A DNA stretch of 64,000 nt from Anaspis maculata (lineage: Eukaryota > Arthropoda > Insecta > Coleoptera > Scraptiidae). Below, piece by piece: positions 37,728 to 52,000 of the stretch (its first letter is position 1; each line of letters opens with the position of its first letter). The translations under genes and the position numbers were made by a program. Location of the stretch: NCBI GenBank assembly GCA_949128115.1, contig CASBRS010000021.1, forward strand, positions 1 through 64,000, written 5' to 3'. The notes under the pieces are model-generated. The model saw only the letters and a list, made by a program, of their open reading frames with translations, was not told the DNA's origin and made no database searches.

Positions 37728-37950
37728 ACAAGCAACTTATAAAAGGAAATGCCAAAATCAACCCCGCGCAGCAGCCGAAATAGTGTTTCACCCCAGCTTG
37801 TCTATTCTGCATGCGGGTTAATAACTTTTGAAGAAAAAATATCAGCGCCTCCAGATTTTTACAGAACCTATTTCTCAGGATGCAGCACCTTTTGGCATAG
37901 AAAAACTACCCCTAAATCCACCCCTTTGGAGTGGTGTTTTTGAAAAAAAT
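37728..37950. repeat. decayed edge copy of the satellite monomer
   Basis: The first recognisable monomer starts near CACAAGCAACTTATAAAAGG. It lacks about 18 bases present in all later copies (around CAAGTCTGATGCAGCC) and differs at several more positions (TTTGAAG, AATATCAG, GGATGCAG, TTTGGAGTGG). From 38.1 kb on, copies are almost uniform. Confidence 0.8.
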
Positions 37951-39304
37951 CCCTATCTATCAAGAGGGTGGCTTTTTTTCATGCGTTCTTTCGCCAAAAA
38001 ATACACAACCAACTTATCCAAGAAAACGCCAAGAATCAACCCCGCAAGTCTGATGCAGCCGACGCAGCAGTCGAAAGAGTGTTTCACCCCAGCTTGTCTA
38101 TTCTGCATGCGGGTTAATAACTTTTGGAGAAAAAATACCAGCGCCTCCAGATTTTTACAGAACCTATTTCTCAGGCTGCAGCACCTTTCGGCATAGAAAA
38201 ACTACCCCTAAATCCACCCCTTTGGAAGGGTGTTTTTGAAAAAAATCCCTATCTATCAAGAGGGTGGTTTTTTTATGCGTTCCTTCGCCAAAAAATACAC
38301 AACCGACTTATCCAAGAAAATGCCAAGAATCAACCCCGCAAGTCTGATGCAGCCGACGCAGCAGTCGAAAGAGTGTTTCACCCCAGCTTGTCTATTCTGC
38401 ATGCGGGTTGATAACTTTTGGAGAAAAAATACCAGCGCCTCCAGATTTTTACAGAACCTATTTCTCAGGCTGCAGCACCTTTCGGCATAGAAAAACTACC
38501 CCTAAATCCACCCCTTTGGAAGGGTGTTTTTGAAAAAAATCCCTATCTATCAAGAGGGTGGCTTTTTTTCATGCGTTCTTTCGCCAAAAAATACACAACC
38601 GACTTATCCAAGAAAACGCCAAGAATCAACCCCGCAAGTCTGATGCAGCCGACGCAGCAGTCGAAAGAGTGTTTCACCCCAGCTTGTCTATTCTGCATGC
38701 GGGTTAATAACTTTTGGAGAAAAAATACCAGCGCCTCCAAATTTTTACAGAACCTATTTCTCAGGCTGCAGCACCTTTTGGCATAGAAAAACTACCCCTA
38801 AATCCACCCCTTTGGAAGGGTGTTTTTGAAAAAAATCCCTATCTATCAAGAGGGTGGTTTTTTTATGCGTTCTTTCGCCAAAAAACACACAACCGACTTA
38901 TCCAAGAAAATGCCAAGAATCAACCCCGCAAGTCTGATGCAGCCGACGCAGCAGTCGAAAGAGTGTTTCACCCCAGCTTGTCTATTCTGCATGCGGGTTA
39001 ATAACTTTTGGAGAAAAAATACCAGCGCCTCCAGATTTTCACAGAACCTATTTCTCAGGCTGCAGCACCTTTCGGCATAGGAAAACTACCCCTAAATCCA
39101 CCCCTTTGGAGGGGTGTTTTTGAAAAAAATCCCTATCTATCAAGAGGGTGGCTTTTTTTTCATGCGTTCTTTCGCCAAAAAATACACAACCAACTTATCC
39201 AAGAAAATGCCAAGAATCAACCCCGCAAGTCTGATGCAGCCGACGCAGCAGTCGAAAGAGTGTTTCACCCCAGCTTGTCTATTCTGCATGCGGGTTAATA
39301 ACTT

Positions 39305-40487
39305 TTGGAGAAAAAATACCAGCGCCTCCAGATTTTTACAGAACCTATTTCTCAGGCTGCAGCACCTTTCGGCATAGAAAAACTACCCCTAAATCCACCC
39401 CTTTGGAAGGGTGTTTTTGAAAAAAATCCCTATCTATCAAGAGGGTGGCTTTTTTTCATGCGTTCTTTCGCCAAAAAATACACAACCGACTTATCCAAGA
39501 AAACGCCAAGAATCAACCCCGCAAGTCTGATGCAGCCGACGCAGCAGTCGAAAGAGTGTTTCACCCCAGCTTGTCTATTCTGCATGCGGGTTAATAACTT
39601 TTGGAGAAAAAATACCAGCGCCTCCAAATTTTTACAGAACCTATTTCTCAGGCTGCAGCACCTTTTGGCATAGAAAAACTACCCCTAAATCCACCCCTTT
39701 GGAAGGGTGTTTTTGAAAAAAATCCCTATCTATCAAGAGGGTGGTTTTTTTATGCGTTCTTTCGCCAAAAAACACACAACCGACTTATCCAAGAAAATGC
39801 CAAGAATCAACCCCGCAAGTCTGATGCAGCCGACGCAGCAGTCGAAAGAGTGTTTCACCCCAGCTTGTCTATTCTGCATGCGGGTTAATAACTTTTGGAG
39901 AAAAAATACCAGCGCCTCCAGATTTTCACAGAACCTATTTCTCAGGCTGCAGCACCTTTCGGCATAGGAAAACTACCCCTAAATCCACCCCTTTGGAGGG
40001 GTGTTTTTGAAAAAAATCCCTATCTATCAAGAGGGTGGCTTTTTTTCATGCGTTCTTTCGCCAAAAAATACACAACCAACTTATCCAAGAAAATGCCAAG
40101 AATCAACCCCGCAAGTCTGATGCAGCCGACGCAGCAGTCGAAAGAGTGTTTCACCCCAGCTTGTCTATTCTGCATGCGGGTTAATAACTTTTGGAGAAAA
40201 AATACCAGCGCCTCCAGATTTTCACAGAACCTATTTCTCAGGCTGCAGCACCTTTCGGCATAGGAAAACTACCCCTAAATCCACCCCTTTGGAGGGGTGT
40301 TTTTGAAAAAAATCCCTATCTATCAAGAGGGTGGCTTTTTTTTCATGCGTTCTTTCGCCAAAAAATACACAACCAACTTATCCAAGAAAATGCCAAGAAT
40401 CAACCCCGCAAGTCTGATGCAGCCGACGCAGCAGTCGAAAGAGTGTTTCACCCCAGCTTGTCTATTCTGCATGCGGGTTAATAACTT
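39305..40487. repeat. 1,183-bp four-monomer higher-order block, copy A
   Basis: Four successive monomers of 296, 294, 296 and 297 bp with a fixed variant order (AAATTTTTA type, ACACAC type, two G-type units). The same order and lengths recur at 42850-44032. Confidence 0.75.
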
Positions 40488-42849
40488 TTGGAGAAAAAAT
40501 ACCAGCGCCTCCAGATTTTTACAGAACCTATTTCTCAGGCTGCAGCACCTTTCGGCATAGGAAAACTACCCCTAAATCCACCCCTTTGGAAGGGTGTTTT
40601 TGAAAAAAATCCCTATCTATCAAGAGGGTGGCTTTTTTTCATGCGTTCTTTCGCCAAAAAATACACAACCGACTTATCCAAGAAAACGCCAAGAATCAAC
40701 CCCGCAAGTCTGATGCAGCCGACGCAGCAGTCGAAAGAGTGTTTCACCCCAGCTTGTCTATTCTGCATGCGGGTTAATAACTTTTGGAGAAAAAATACCA
40801 GCGCCTCCAAATTTTTACAGAACCTATTTCTCAGGCTGCAGCACCTTTTGGCATAGAAAAACTACCCCTAAATCCACCCCTTTGGAAGGGTGTTTTTGAA
40901 AAAAATCCCTATCTATCAAGAGGGTGGTTTTTTTATGCGTTCTTTCGCCAAAAAACACACAACCGACTTATCCAAGAAAATGCCAAGAATCAACCCCGCA
41001 AGTCTGATGCAGCCGACGCAGCAGTCGAAAGAGTGTTTCACCCCAGCTTGTCTATTCTGCATGCGGGTTAATAACTTTTGGAGAAAAAATACCAGCGCCT
41101 CCAGATTTTCACAGAACCTATTTCTCAGGCTGCAGCACCTTTCGGCATAGGAAAACTACCCCTAAATCCACCCCTTTGGAAGGGTGTTTTTGAAAAAAAT
41201 CCCTATCTATCAAGAGGGTGGCTTTTTTTCATGCGTTCTTTCGCCAAAAAATACACAACCGACTTATCCAAGAAAACGCCAAGAATCAACCCCGCAAGTC
41301 TGATGCAGCCGACGCAGCAGTCGAAAGAGTGTTTCACCCCAGCTTGTCTATTCTGCATGCGGGTTAATAACTTTTGGAGAAAAAATACCAGCGCCTCCAA
41401 ATTTTTACAGAACCTATTTCTCAGGCTGCAGCACCTTTTGGCATAGAAAAACTACCCCTAAATCCACCCCTTTGGAAGGGTGTTTTTGAAAAAAATCCCT
41501 ATCTATCAAGAGGGTGGTTTTTTTATGCGTTCTTTCGCCAAAAAACACACAACCGACTTATCCAAGAAAATGCCAAGAATCAACCCCGCAAGTCTGATGC
41601 AGCCGACGCAGCAGTCGAAAGAGTGTTTCACCCCAGCTTGTCTATTCTGCATGCGGGTTAATAACTTTTGGAGAAAAAATACCAGCGCCTCCAGATTTTT
41701 ACAGAACCTATTTCTCAGGCTGCAGCACCTTTCGGCATAGAAAAACTACCCCTAAATCCACCCCTTTGGAAGGGTGTTTTTGAAAAAAATCCCTATCTAT
41801 CAAGAGGGTGGCTTTTTTTCATGCGTTCTTTCGCCAAAAAATACACAACCGACTTATCCAAGAAAACGCCAAGAATCAACCCCGCAAGTCTGATGCAGCC
41901 GACGCAGCAGTCGAAAGAGTGTTTCACCCCAGCTTGTCTATTCTGCATGCGGGTTAATAACTTTTGGAGAAAAAATACCAGCGCCTCCAAATTTTTACAG
42001 AACCTATTTCTCAGGCTGCAGCACCTTTTGGCATAGAAAAACTACCCCTAAATCCACCCCTTTGGAAGGGTGTTTTTGAAAAAAATCCCTATCTATCAAG
42101 AGGGTGGTTTTTTTATGCGTTCTTTCGCCAAAAAACACACAACCGACTTATCCAAGAAAATGCCAAGAATCAACCCCGCAAGTCTGATGCAGCCGACGCA
42201 GCAGTCGAAAGAGTGTTTCACCCCAGCTTGTCTATTCTGCATGCGGGTTAATAACTTTTGGAGAAAAAATACCAGCGCCTCCAGATTTTCACAGAACCTA
42301 TTTCTCAGGCTGCAGCACCTTTCGGCATAGAAAAACTACCCCTAAATCCACCCCTTTGGAAGGGTGTTTTTGAAAAAAATCCCTATCTATCAAGAGGGTG
42401 GCTTTTTTTCATGCGTTCTTTCGCCAAAAAATACACAACCGACTTATCCAAGAAAACGCCAAGAATCAACCCCGCAAGTCTGATGCAGCCGACGCAGCAG
42501 TCGAAAGAGTGTTTCACCCCAGCTTGTCTATTCTGCATGCGGGTTAATAACTTTTGGAGAAAAAATACCAGCGCCTCCAGATTTTTACAGAACCTATTTC
42601 TCAGGCTGCAGCACCTTTCGGCATAGAAAAACTACCCCTAAATCCACCCCTTTGGAAGGGTGTTTTTGAAAAAAATCCCTATCTATCAAGAGGGTGGCTT
42701 TTTTTCATGCGTTCTTTCGCCAAAAAATACACAACCGACTTATCCAAGAAAACGCCAAGAATCAACCCCGCAAGTCTGATGCAGCCGACGCAGCAGTCGA
42801 AAGAGTGTTTCACCCCAGCTTGTCTATTCTGCATGCGGGTTAATAACTT

Positions 42850-44032
42850 TTGGAGAAAAAATACCAGCGCCTCCAAATTTTTACAGAACCTATTTCTCAG
42901 GCTGCAGCACCTTTTGGCATAGAAAAACTACCCCTAAATCCACCCCTTTGGAAGGGTGTTTTTGAAAAAAATCCCTATCTATCAAGAGGGTGGCTTTTTT
43001 TCATGCGTTCTTTCGCCAAAAAATACACAACCGACTTATCCAAGAAAACGCCAAGAATCAACCCCGCAAGTCTGATGCAGCCGACGCAGCAGTCGAAAGA
43101 GTGTTTCACCCCAGCTTGTCTATTCTGCATGCGGGTTAATAACTTTTGGAGAAAAAATACCAGCGCCTCCAAATTTTTACAGAACCTATTTCTCAGGCTG
43201 CAGCACCTTTTGGCATAGAAAAACTACCCCTAAATCCACCCCTTTGGAAGGGTGTTTTTGAAAAAAATCCCTATCTATCAAGAGGGTGGTTTTTTTATGC
43301 GTTCTTTCGCCAAAAAACACACAACCGACTTATCCAAGAAAATGCCAAGAATCAACCCCGCAAGTCTGATGCAGCCGACGCAGCAGTCGAAAGAGTGTTT
43401 CACCCCAGCTTGTCTATTCTGCATGCGGGTTAATAACTTTTGGAGAAAAAATACCAGCGCCTCCAGATTTTCACAGAACCTATTTCTCAGGCTGCAGCAC
43501 CTTTCGGCATAGGAAAACTACCCCTAAATCCACCCCTTTGGAGGGGTGTTTTTGAAAAAAATCCCTATCTATCAAGAGGGTGGCTTTTTTTCATGCGTTC
43601 TTTCGCCAAAAAATACACAACCAACTTATCCAAGAAAATGCCAAGAATCAACCCCGCAAGTCTGATGCAGCCGACGCAGCAGTCGAAAGAGTGTTTCACC
43701 CCAGCTTGTCTATTCTGCATGCGGGTTAATAACTTTTGGAGAAAAAATACCAGCGCCTCCAGATTTTCACAGAACCTATTTCTCAGGCTGCAGCACCTTT
43801 CGGCATAGGAAAACTACCCCTAAATCCACCCCTTTGGAGGGGTGTTTTTGAAAAAAATCCCTATCTATCAAGAGGGTGGCTTTTTTTTCATGCGTTCTTT
43901 CGCCAAAAAATACACAACCAACTTATCCAAGAAAATGCCAAGAATCAACCCCGCAAGTCTGATGCAGCCGACGCAGCAGTCGAAAGAGTGTTTCACCCCA
44001 GCTTGTCTATTCTGCATGCGGGTTAATAACTT
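42850..44032. repeat. 1,183-bp four-monomer higher-order block, copy B
   Basis: Repeats the monomer order of 39305-40487 with the same unit lengths, 3,545 bases away (12 monomers). This indicates a segmental duplication by unequal exchange. Confidence 0.75.
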
Positions 44033-44918
44033 TTGGAGAAAAAATACCAGCGCCTCCAGATTTTTACAGAACCTATTTCTCAGGCTGCAGCACCTTTCGG
44101 CATAGAAAAACTACCCCTAAATCCACCCCTTTGGAAGGGTGTTTTTGAAAAAAATCCCTATCTATCAAGAGGGTGGCTTTTTTTCATGCGTTCTTTCGCC
44201 AAAAAATACACAACCGACTTATCCAAGAAAACGCCAAGAATCAACCCCGCAAGTCTGATGCAGCCGACGCAGCAGTCGAAAGAGTGTTTCACCCCAGCTT
44301 GTCTATTCTGCATGCGGGTTAATAACTTTTGGAGAAAAAATACCAGCGCCTCCAGATTTTCACAGAACCTATTTCTCAGGCTGCAGCACCTTTCGGCATA
44401 GGAAAACTACCCCTAAATCCACCCCTTTGGAGGGGTGTTTTTGAAAAAAATCCCTATCTATCAAGAGGGTGGCTTTTTTTCATGCGTTCTTTCGCCAAAA
44501 AATACACAACCAACTTATCCAAGAAAATGCCAAGAATCAACCCCGCAAGTCTGATGCAGCCGACGCAGCAGTCGAAAGAGTGTTTCACCCCAGCTTGTCT
44601 ATTCTGCATGCGGGTTAATAACTTTTGGAGAAAAAATACCAGCGCCTCCAAATTTTTACAGAACCTATTTCTCAGGCTGCAGCACCTTTTGGCATAGAAA
44701 AACTACCCCTAAATCCACCCCTTTGGAAGGGTGTTTTTGAAAAAAATCCCTATCTATCAAGAGGGTGGTTTTTTTATGCGTTCTTTCGCCAAAAAATACA
44801 CAACCGACTTATCCAAGAAAATGCCAAGAATCAACCCCGCAAGTCTGATGCAGCCGACGCAGCAGTCGAAAGAGTGTTTCACCCCAGCTTGTCTATTCTG
44901 CATGCGGGTTAATAACTT

Positions 44919-46094
44919 TTGGAGAAAAAATACCAGCGCCTCCAGATTTTTACAGAACCTATTTCTCAGGCTGCAGCACCTTTCGGCATAGAAAAACTAC
45001 CCCTAAATCCACCCCTTTGGAAGGGTGTTTTTGAAAAAAATCCCTATCTATCAAGAGGGTGGTTTTTTTATGCGTTCTTTCGCCAAAAAATACACAACCG
45101 ACTTATCCAAGAAAATGCCAAGAATCAACCCCGCAAGTCTGATGCAGCCGACGCAGCAGTCGAAAGAGTGTTTCACCCCAGCTTGTCTATTCTGCATGCG
45201 GGTTAATAACTTTTGGAGAAAAAATACCAGCGCCTCCAGATTTTTACAGAACCTATTTCTCAGGCTGCAGCACCTTTCGGCATAGAAAAACTACCCCTAA
45301 ATCCACCCCTTTGGAAGGGTGTTTTTGAAAAAAATCCCTATCTATCAAGAGGGTGGTTTTTTTATGCGTTCTTTCGCCAAAAAATACACAACCGACTTAT
45401 CCAAGAAAATGCCAAGAATCAACCCCGCAAGTCTGATGCAGCCGACGCAGCAGTCGAAAGAGTGTTTCACCCCAGCTTGTCTATTCTGCATGCGGGTTAA
45501 TAACTTTTGGAGAAAAAATACCAGCGCCTCCAGATTTTTACAGAACCTATTTCTCAGGCTGCAGCACCTTTCGGCATAGAAAAACTACCCCTAAATCCAC
45601 CCCTTTGGAAGGGTGTTTTTGAAAAAAATCCCTATCTATCAAGAGGGTGGTTTTTTTATGCGTTCTTTCGCCAAAAAATACACAACCGACTTATCCAAGA
45701 AAATGCCAAGAATCAACCCCGCAAGTCTGATGCAGCCGACGCAGCAGTCGAAAGAGTGTTTCACCCCAGCTTGTCTATTCTGCATGCGGGTTAATAACTT
45801 TTGGAGAAAAAATACCAGCGCCTCCAGATTTTTACAGAACCTATTTCTCAGGCTGCAGCACCTTTCGGCATAGAAAAACTACCCCTAAATCCACCCCTTT
45901 GGAAGGGTGTTTTTGAAAAAAATCCCTATCTATCAAGAGGGTGGTTTTTTTATGCGTTCTTTCGCCAAAAAATACACAACCGACTTATCCAAGAAAATGC
46001 CAAGAATCAACCCCGCAAGTCTGATGCAGCCGACGCAGCAGTCGAAAGAGTGTTTCACCCCAGCTTGTCTATTCTGCATGCGGGTTAATAACTT
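44919..46094. repeat. run of four identical-type 294-bp monomers
   Basis: Starts at 44919, 45213, 45507 and 45801 are exactly 294 apart, with the fifth start at 46095. All carry the same variants (A-type, TTTTTTTATGCG). A shorter run of the same type is at 49055-49936. It is a sign of very recent local amplification. Confidence 0.8.
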
Positions 46095-49000
46095 TTGGAG
46101 AAAAAATACCAGCGCCTCCAGATTTTCACAGAACCTATTTCTCAGGCTGCAGCACCTTTCGGCATAGGAAAACTACCCCTAAATCCACCCCTTTGGAGGG
46201 GTGTTTTTGAAAAAAATCCCTATCTATCAAGAGGGTGGCTTTTTTTCATGCGTTCTTTCGCCAAAAAATACACAACCAACTTATCCAAGAAAATGCCAAG
46301 AATCAACCCCGCAAGTCTGATGCAGCCGACGCAGCAGTCGAAAGAGTGTTTCACCCCAGCTTGTCTATTCTGCATGCGGGTTAATAACTTTTGGAGAAAA
46401 AATACCAGCGCCTCCAGATTTTCACAGAACCTATTTCTCAGGCTGCAGCACCTTTCGGCATAGGAAAACTACCCCTAAATCCACCCCTTTGGAGGGGTGT
46501 TTTTGAAAAAAATCCCTATCTATCAAGAGGGTGGCTTTTTTTCATGCGTTCTTTCGCCAAAAAATACACAACCAACTTATCCAAGAAAATGCCAAGAATC
46601 AACCCCGCAAGTCTGATGCAGCCGACGCAGCAGTCGAAAGAGTGTTTCACCCCAGCTTGTCTATTCTGCATGCGGGTTAATAACTTTTGGAGAAAAAATA
46701 CCAGCGCCTCCAGATTTTCACAGAACCTATTTCTCAGGCTGCAGCACCTTTCGGCATAGGAAAACTACCCCTAAATCCACCCCTTTGGAGGGGTGTTTTT
46801 GAAAAAAATCCCTATCTATCAAGAGGGTGGCTTTTTTTCATGCGTTCTTTCGCCAAAAAATACACAACCAACTTATCCAAGAAAATGCCAAGAATCAACC
46901 CCGCAAGTCTGATGCAGCCGACGCAGCAGTCGAAAGAGTGTTTCACCCCAGCTTGTCTATTCTGCATGCGGGTTAATAACTTTTGGAGAAAAAATACCAG
47001 CGCCTCCAGATTTTCACAGAACCTATTTCTCAGGCTGCAGCACCTTTCGGCATAGGAAAACTACCCCTAAATCCACCCCTTTGGAGGGGTGTTTTTGAAA
47101 AAAATCCCTATCTATCAAGAGGGTGGCTTTTTTTCATGCGTTCTTTCGCCAAAAAATACACAACCAACTTATCCAAGAAAATGCCAAGAATCAACCCCGC
47201 AAGTCTGATGCAGCCGACGCAGCAGTCGAAAGAGTGTTTCACCCCAGCTTGTCTATTCTGCATGCGGGTTAATAACTTTTGGAGAAAAAATACCAGCGCC
47301 TCCAGATTTTTACAGAACCTATTTCTCAGGCTGCAGCACCTTTCGGCATAGAAAAACTACCCCTAAATCCACCCCTTTGGAAGGGTGTTTTTGAAAAAAA
47401 TCCCTATCTATCAAGAGGGTGGCTTTTTTTCATGCGTTCTTTCGCCAAAAAATACACAACCGACTTATCCAAGAAAACGCCAAGAATCAACCCCGCAAGT
47501 CTGATGCAGCCGACGCAGCAGTCGAAAGAGTGTTTCACCCCAGCTTGTCTATTCTGCATGCGGGTTAATAACTTTTGGAGAAAAAATACCAGCGCCTCCA
47601 GATTTTCACAGAACCTATTTCTCAGGCTGCAGCACCTTTCGGCATAGAAAAACTACCCCTAAATCCACCCCTTTGGAGGGGTGTTTTTGAAAAAAATCCC
47701 TATCTATCAAGAGGGTGGCTTTTTTTCATGCGTTCTTTCGCCAAAAAATACACAACCGACTTATCCAAGAAAATGCCAAGAATCAACCCCGCAAGTCTGA
47801 TGCAGCCGACGCAGCAGTCGAAAGAGTGTTTCACCCCAGCTTGTCTATTCTGCATGCGGGTTAATAACTTTTGGAGAAAAAATACCAGCGCCTCCAGATT
47901 TTCACAGAACCTATTTCTCAGGCTGCAGCACCTTTCGGCATAGGAAAACTACCCCTAAATCCACCCCTTTGGAGGGGTGTTTTTGAAAAAAATCCCTATC
48001 TATCAAGAGGGTGGCTTTTTTTCATGCGTTCTTTCGCCAAAAAATACACAACCAACTTATCCAAGAAAATGCCAAGAATCAACCCCGCAAGTCTGATGCA
48101 GCCGACGCAGCAGTCGAAAGAGTGTTTCACCCCAGCTTGTCTATTCTGCATGCGGGTTAATAACTTTTGGAGAAAAAATACCAGCGCCTCCAGATTTTCA
48201 CAGAACCTATTTCTCAGGCTGCAGCACCTTTCGGCATAGGAAAACTACCCCTAAATCCACCCCTTTGGAGGGGTGTTTTTGAAAAAAATCCCTATCTATC
48301 AAGAGGGTGGCTTTTTTTCATGCGTTCTTTCGCCAAAAAATACACAACCAACTTATCCAAGAAAATGCCAAGAATCAACCCCGCAAGTCTGATGCAGCCG
48401 ACGCAGCAGTCGAAAGAGTGTTTCACCCCAGCTTGTCTATTCTGCATGCGGGTTAATAACTTTTGGAGAAAAAATACCAGCGCCTCCAGATTTTCACAGA
48501 ACCTATTTCTCAGGCTGCAGCACCTTTCGGCATAGGAAAACTACCCCTAAATCCACCCCTTTGGAGGGGTGTTTTTGAAAAAAATCCCTATCTATCAAGA
48601 GGGTGGCTTTTTTTCATGCGTTCTTTCGCCAAAAAATACACAACCAACTTATCCAAGAAAATGCCAAGAATCAACCCCGCAAGTCTGATGCAGCCGACGC
48701 AGCAGTCGAAAGAGTGTTTCACCCCAGCTTGTCTATTCTGCATGCGGGTTAATAACTTTTGGAGAAAAAATACCAGCGCCTCCAGATTTTTACAGAACCT
48801 ATTTCTCAGGCTGCAGCACCTTTCGGCATAGAAAAACTACCCCTAAATCCACCCCTTTGGAAGGGTGTTTTTGAAAAAAATCCCTATCTATCAAGAGGGT
48901 GGCTTTTTTTCATGCGTTCTTTCGCCAAAAAATACACAACCGACTTATCCAAGAAAACGCCAAGAATCAACCCCGCAAGTCTGATGCAGCCGACGCAGCA

Positions 49001-52000
49001 GTCGAAAGAGTGTTTCACCCCAGCTTGTCTATTCTGCATGCGGGTTAATAACTTTTGGAGAAAAAATACCAGCGCCTCCAGATTTTTACAGAACCTATTT
49101 CTCAGGCTGCAGCACCTTTCGGCATAGAAAAACTACCCCTAAATCCACCCCTTTGGAAGGGTGTTTTTGAAAAAAATCCCTATCTATCAAGAGGGTGGTT
49201 TTTTTATGCGTTCTTTCGCCAAAAAATACACAACCGACTTATCCAAGAAAATGCCAAGAATCAACCCCGCAAGTCTGATGCAGCCGACGCAGCAGTCGAA
49301 AGAGTGTTTCACCCCAGCTTGTCTATTCTGCATGCGGGTTAATAACTTTTGGAGAAAAAATACCAGCGCCTCCAGATTTTTACAGAACCTATTTCTCAGG
49401 CTGCAGCACCTTTCGGCATAGAAAAACTACCCCTAAATCCACCCCTTTGGAAGGGTGTTTTTGAAAAAAATCCCTATCTATCAAGAGGGTGGTTTTTTTA
49501 TGCGTTCTTTCGCCAAAAAATACACAACCGACTTATCCAAGAAAATGCCAAGAATCAACCCCGCAAGTCTGATGCAGCCGACGCAGCAGTCGAAAGAGTG
49601 TTTCACCCCAGCTTGTCTATTCTGCATGCGGGTTAATAACTTTTGGAGAAAAAATACCAGCGCCTCCAGATTTTTACAGAACCTATTTCTCAGGCTGCAG
49701 CACCTTTCGGCATAGAAAAACTACCCCTAAATCCACCCCTTTGGAAGGGTGTTTTTGAAAAAAATCCCTATCTATCAAGAGGGTGGTTTTTTTATGCGTT
49801 CTTTCGCCAAAAAATACACAACCGACTTATCCAAGAAAATGCCAAGAATCAACCCCGCAAGTCTGATGCAGCCGACGCAGCAGTCGAAAGAGTGTTTCAC
49901 CCCAGCTTGTCTATTCTGCATGCGGGTTAATAACTTTTGGAGAAAAAATACCAGCGCCTCCAGATTTTCACAGAACCTATTTCTCAGGCTGCAGCACCTT
50001 TCGGCATAGGAAAACTACCCCTAAATCCACCCCTTTGGAGGGGTGTTTTTGAAAAAAATCCCTATCTATCAAGAGGGTGGCTTTTTTTCATGCGTTCTTT
50101 CGCCAAAAAATACACAACCAACTTATCCAAGAAAATGCCAAGAATCAACCCCGCAAGTCTGATGCAGCCGACGCAGCAGTCGAAAGAGTGTTTCACCCCA
50201 GCTTGTCTATTCTGCATGCGGGTTAATAACTTTTGGAGAAAAAATACCAGCGCCTCCAGATTTTTACAGAACCTATTTCTCAGGCTGCAGCACCTTTCGG
50301 CATAGAAAAACTACCCCTAAATCCACCCCTTTGGAAGGGTGTTTTTGAAAAAAATCCCTATCTATCAAGAGGGTGGCTTTTTTTCATGCGTTCTTTCGCC
50401 AAAAAATACACAACCGACTTATCCAAGAAAACGCCAAGAATCAACCCCGCAAGTCTGATGCAGCCGACGCAGCAGTCGAAAGAGTGTTTCACCCCAGCTT
50501 GTCTATTCTGCATGCGGGTTAATAACTTTTGGAGAAAAAATACCAGCGCCTCCAAATTTTTACAGAACCTATTTCTCAGGCTGCAGCACCTTTTGGCATA
50601 GAAAAACTACCCCTAAATCCACCCCTTTGGAAGGGTGTTTTTGAAAAAAATCCCTATCTATCAAGAGGGTGGTTTTTTTATGCGTTCTTTCGCCAAAAAA
50701 CACACAACCGACTTATCCAAGAAAATGCCAAGAATCAACCCCGCAAGTCTGATGCAGCCGACGCAGCAGTCGAAAGAGTGTTTCACCCCAGCTTGTCTAT
50801 TCTGCATGCGGGTTAATAACTTTTGGAGAAAAAATACCAGCGCCTCCAGATTTTCACAGAACCTATTTCTCAGGCTGCAGCACCTTTCGGCATAGGAAAA
50901 CTACCCCTAAATCCACCCCTTTGGAGGGGTGTTTTTGAAAAAAATCCCTATCTATCAAGAGGGTGGCTTTTTTTCATGCGTTCTTTCGCCAAAAAATACA
51001 CAACCGACTTATCCAAGAAAATGCCAAGAATCAACCCCGCAAGTCTGATGCAGCCGACGCAGCAGTCGAAAGAGTGTTTCACCCCAGCTTGTCTATTCTG
51101 CATGCGGGTTAATAACTTTTGGAGAAAAAATACCAGCGCCTCCAGATTTTTACAGAACCTATTTCTCAGGCTGCAGCACCTTTCGGCATAGGAAAACTAC
51201 CCCTAAATCCACCCCTTTGGAGGGGTGTTTTTGAAAAAAATCCCTATCTATCAAGAGGGTGGCTTTTTTTCATGCGTTCTTTCGCCAAAAAATACACAAC
51301 CAACTTATCCAAGAAAATGCCAAGAATCAACCCCGCAAGTCTGATGCAGCCGACGCAGCAGTCGAAAGAGTGTTTCACCCCAGCTTGTCTATTCTGCATG
51401 CGGGTTAATAACTTTTGGAGAAAAAATACCAGCGCCTCCAGATTTTCACAGAACCTATTTCTCAGGCTGCAGCACCTTTCGGCATAGGAAAACTACCCCT
51501 AAATCCACCCCTTTGGAGGGGTGTTTTTGAAAAAAATCCCTATCTATCAAGAGGGTGGCTTTTTTTCATGCGTTCTTTCGCCAAAAAATACACAACCAAC
51601 TTATCCAAGAAAATGCCAAGAATCAACCCCGCAAGTCTGATGCAGCCGACGCAGCAGTCGAAAGAGTGTTTCACCCCAGCTTGTCTATTCTGCATGCGGG
51701 TTAATAACTTTTGGAGAAAAAATACCAGCGCCTCCAGATTTTTACAGAACCTATTTCTCAGGCTGCAGCACCTTTCGGCATAGAAAAACTACCCCTAAAT
51801 CCACCCCTTTGGAGGGGTGTTTTTGAAAAAAATCCCTATCTATCAAGAGGGTGGCTTTTTTTCATGCGTTCTTTCGCCAAAAAATACACAACCAACTTAT
51901 CCAAGAAAATGCCAAGAATCAACCCCGCAAGTCTGATGCAGCCGACGCAGCAGTCGAAAGAGTGTTTCACCCCAGCTTGTCTATTCTGCATGCGGGTTAA

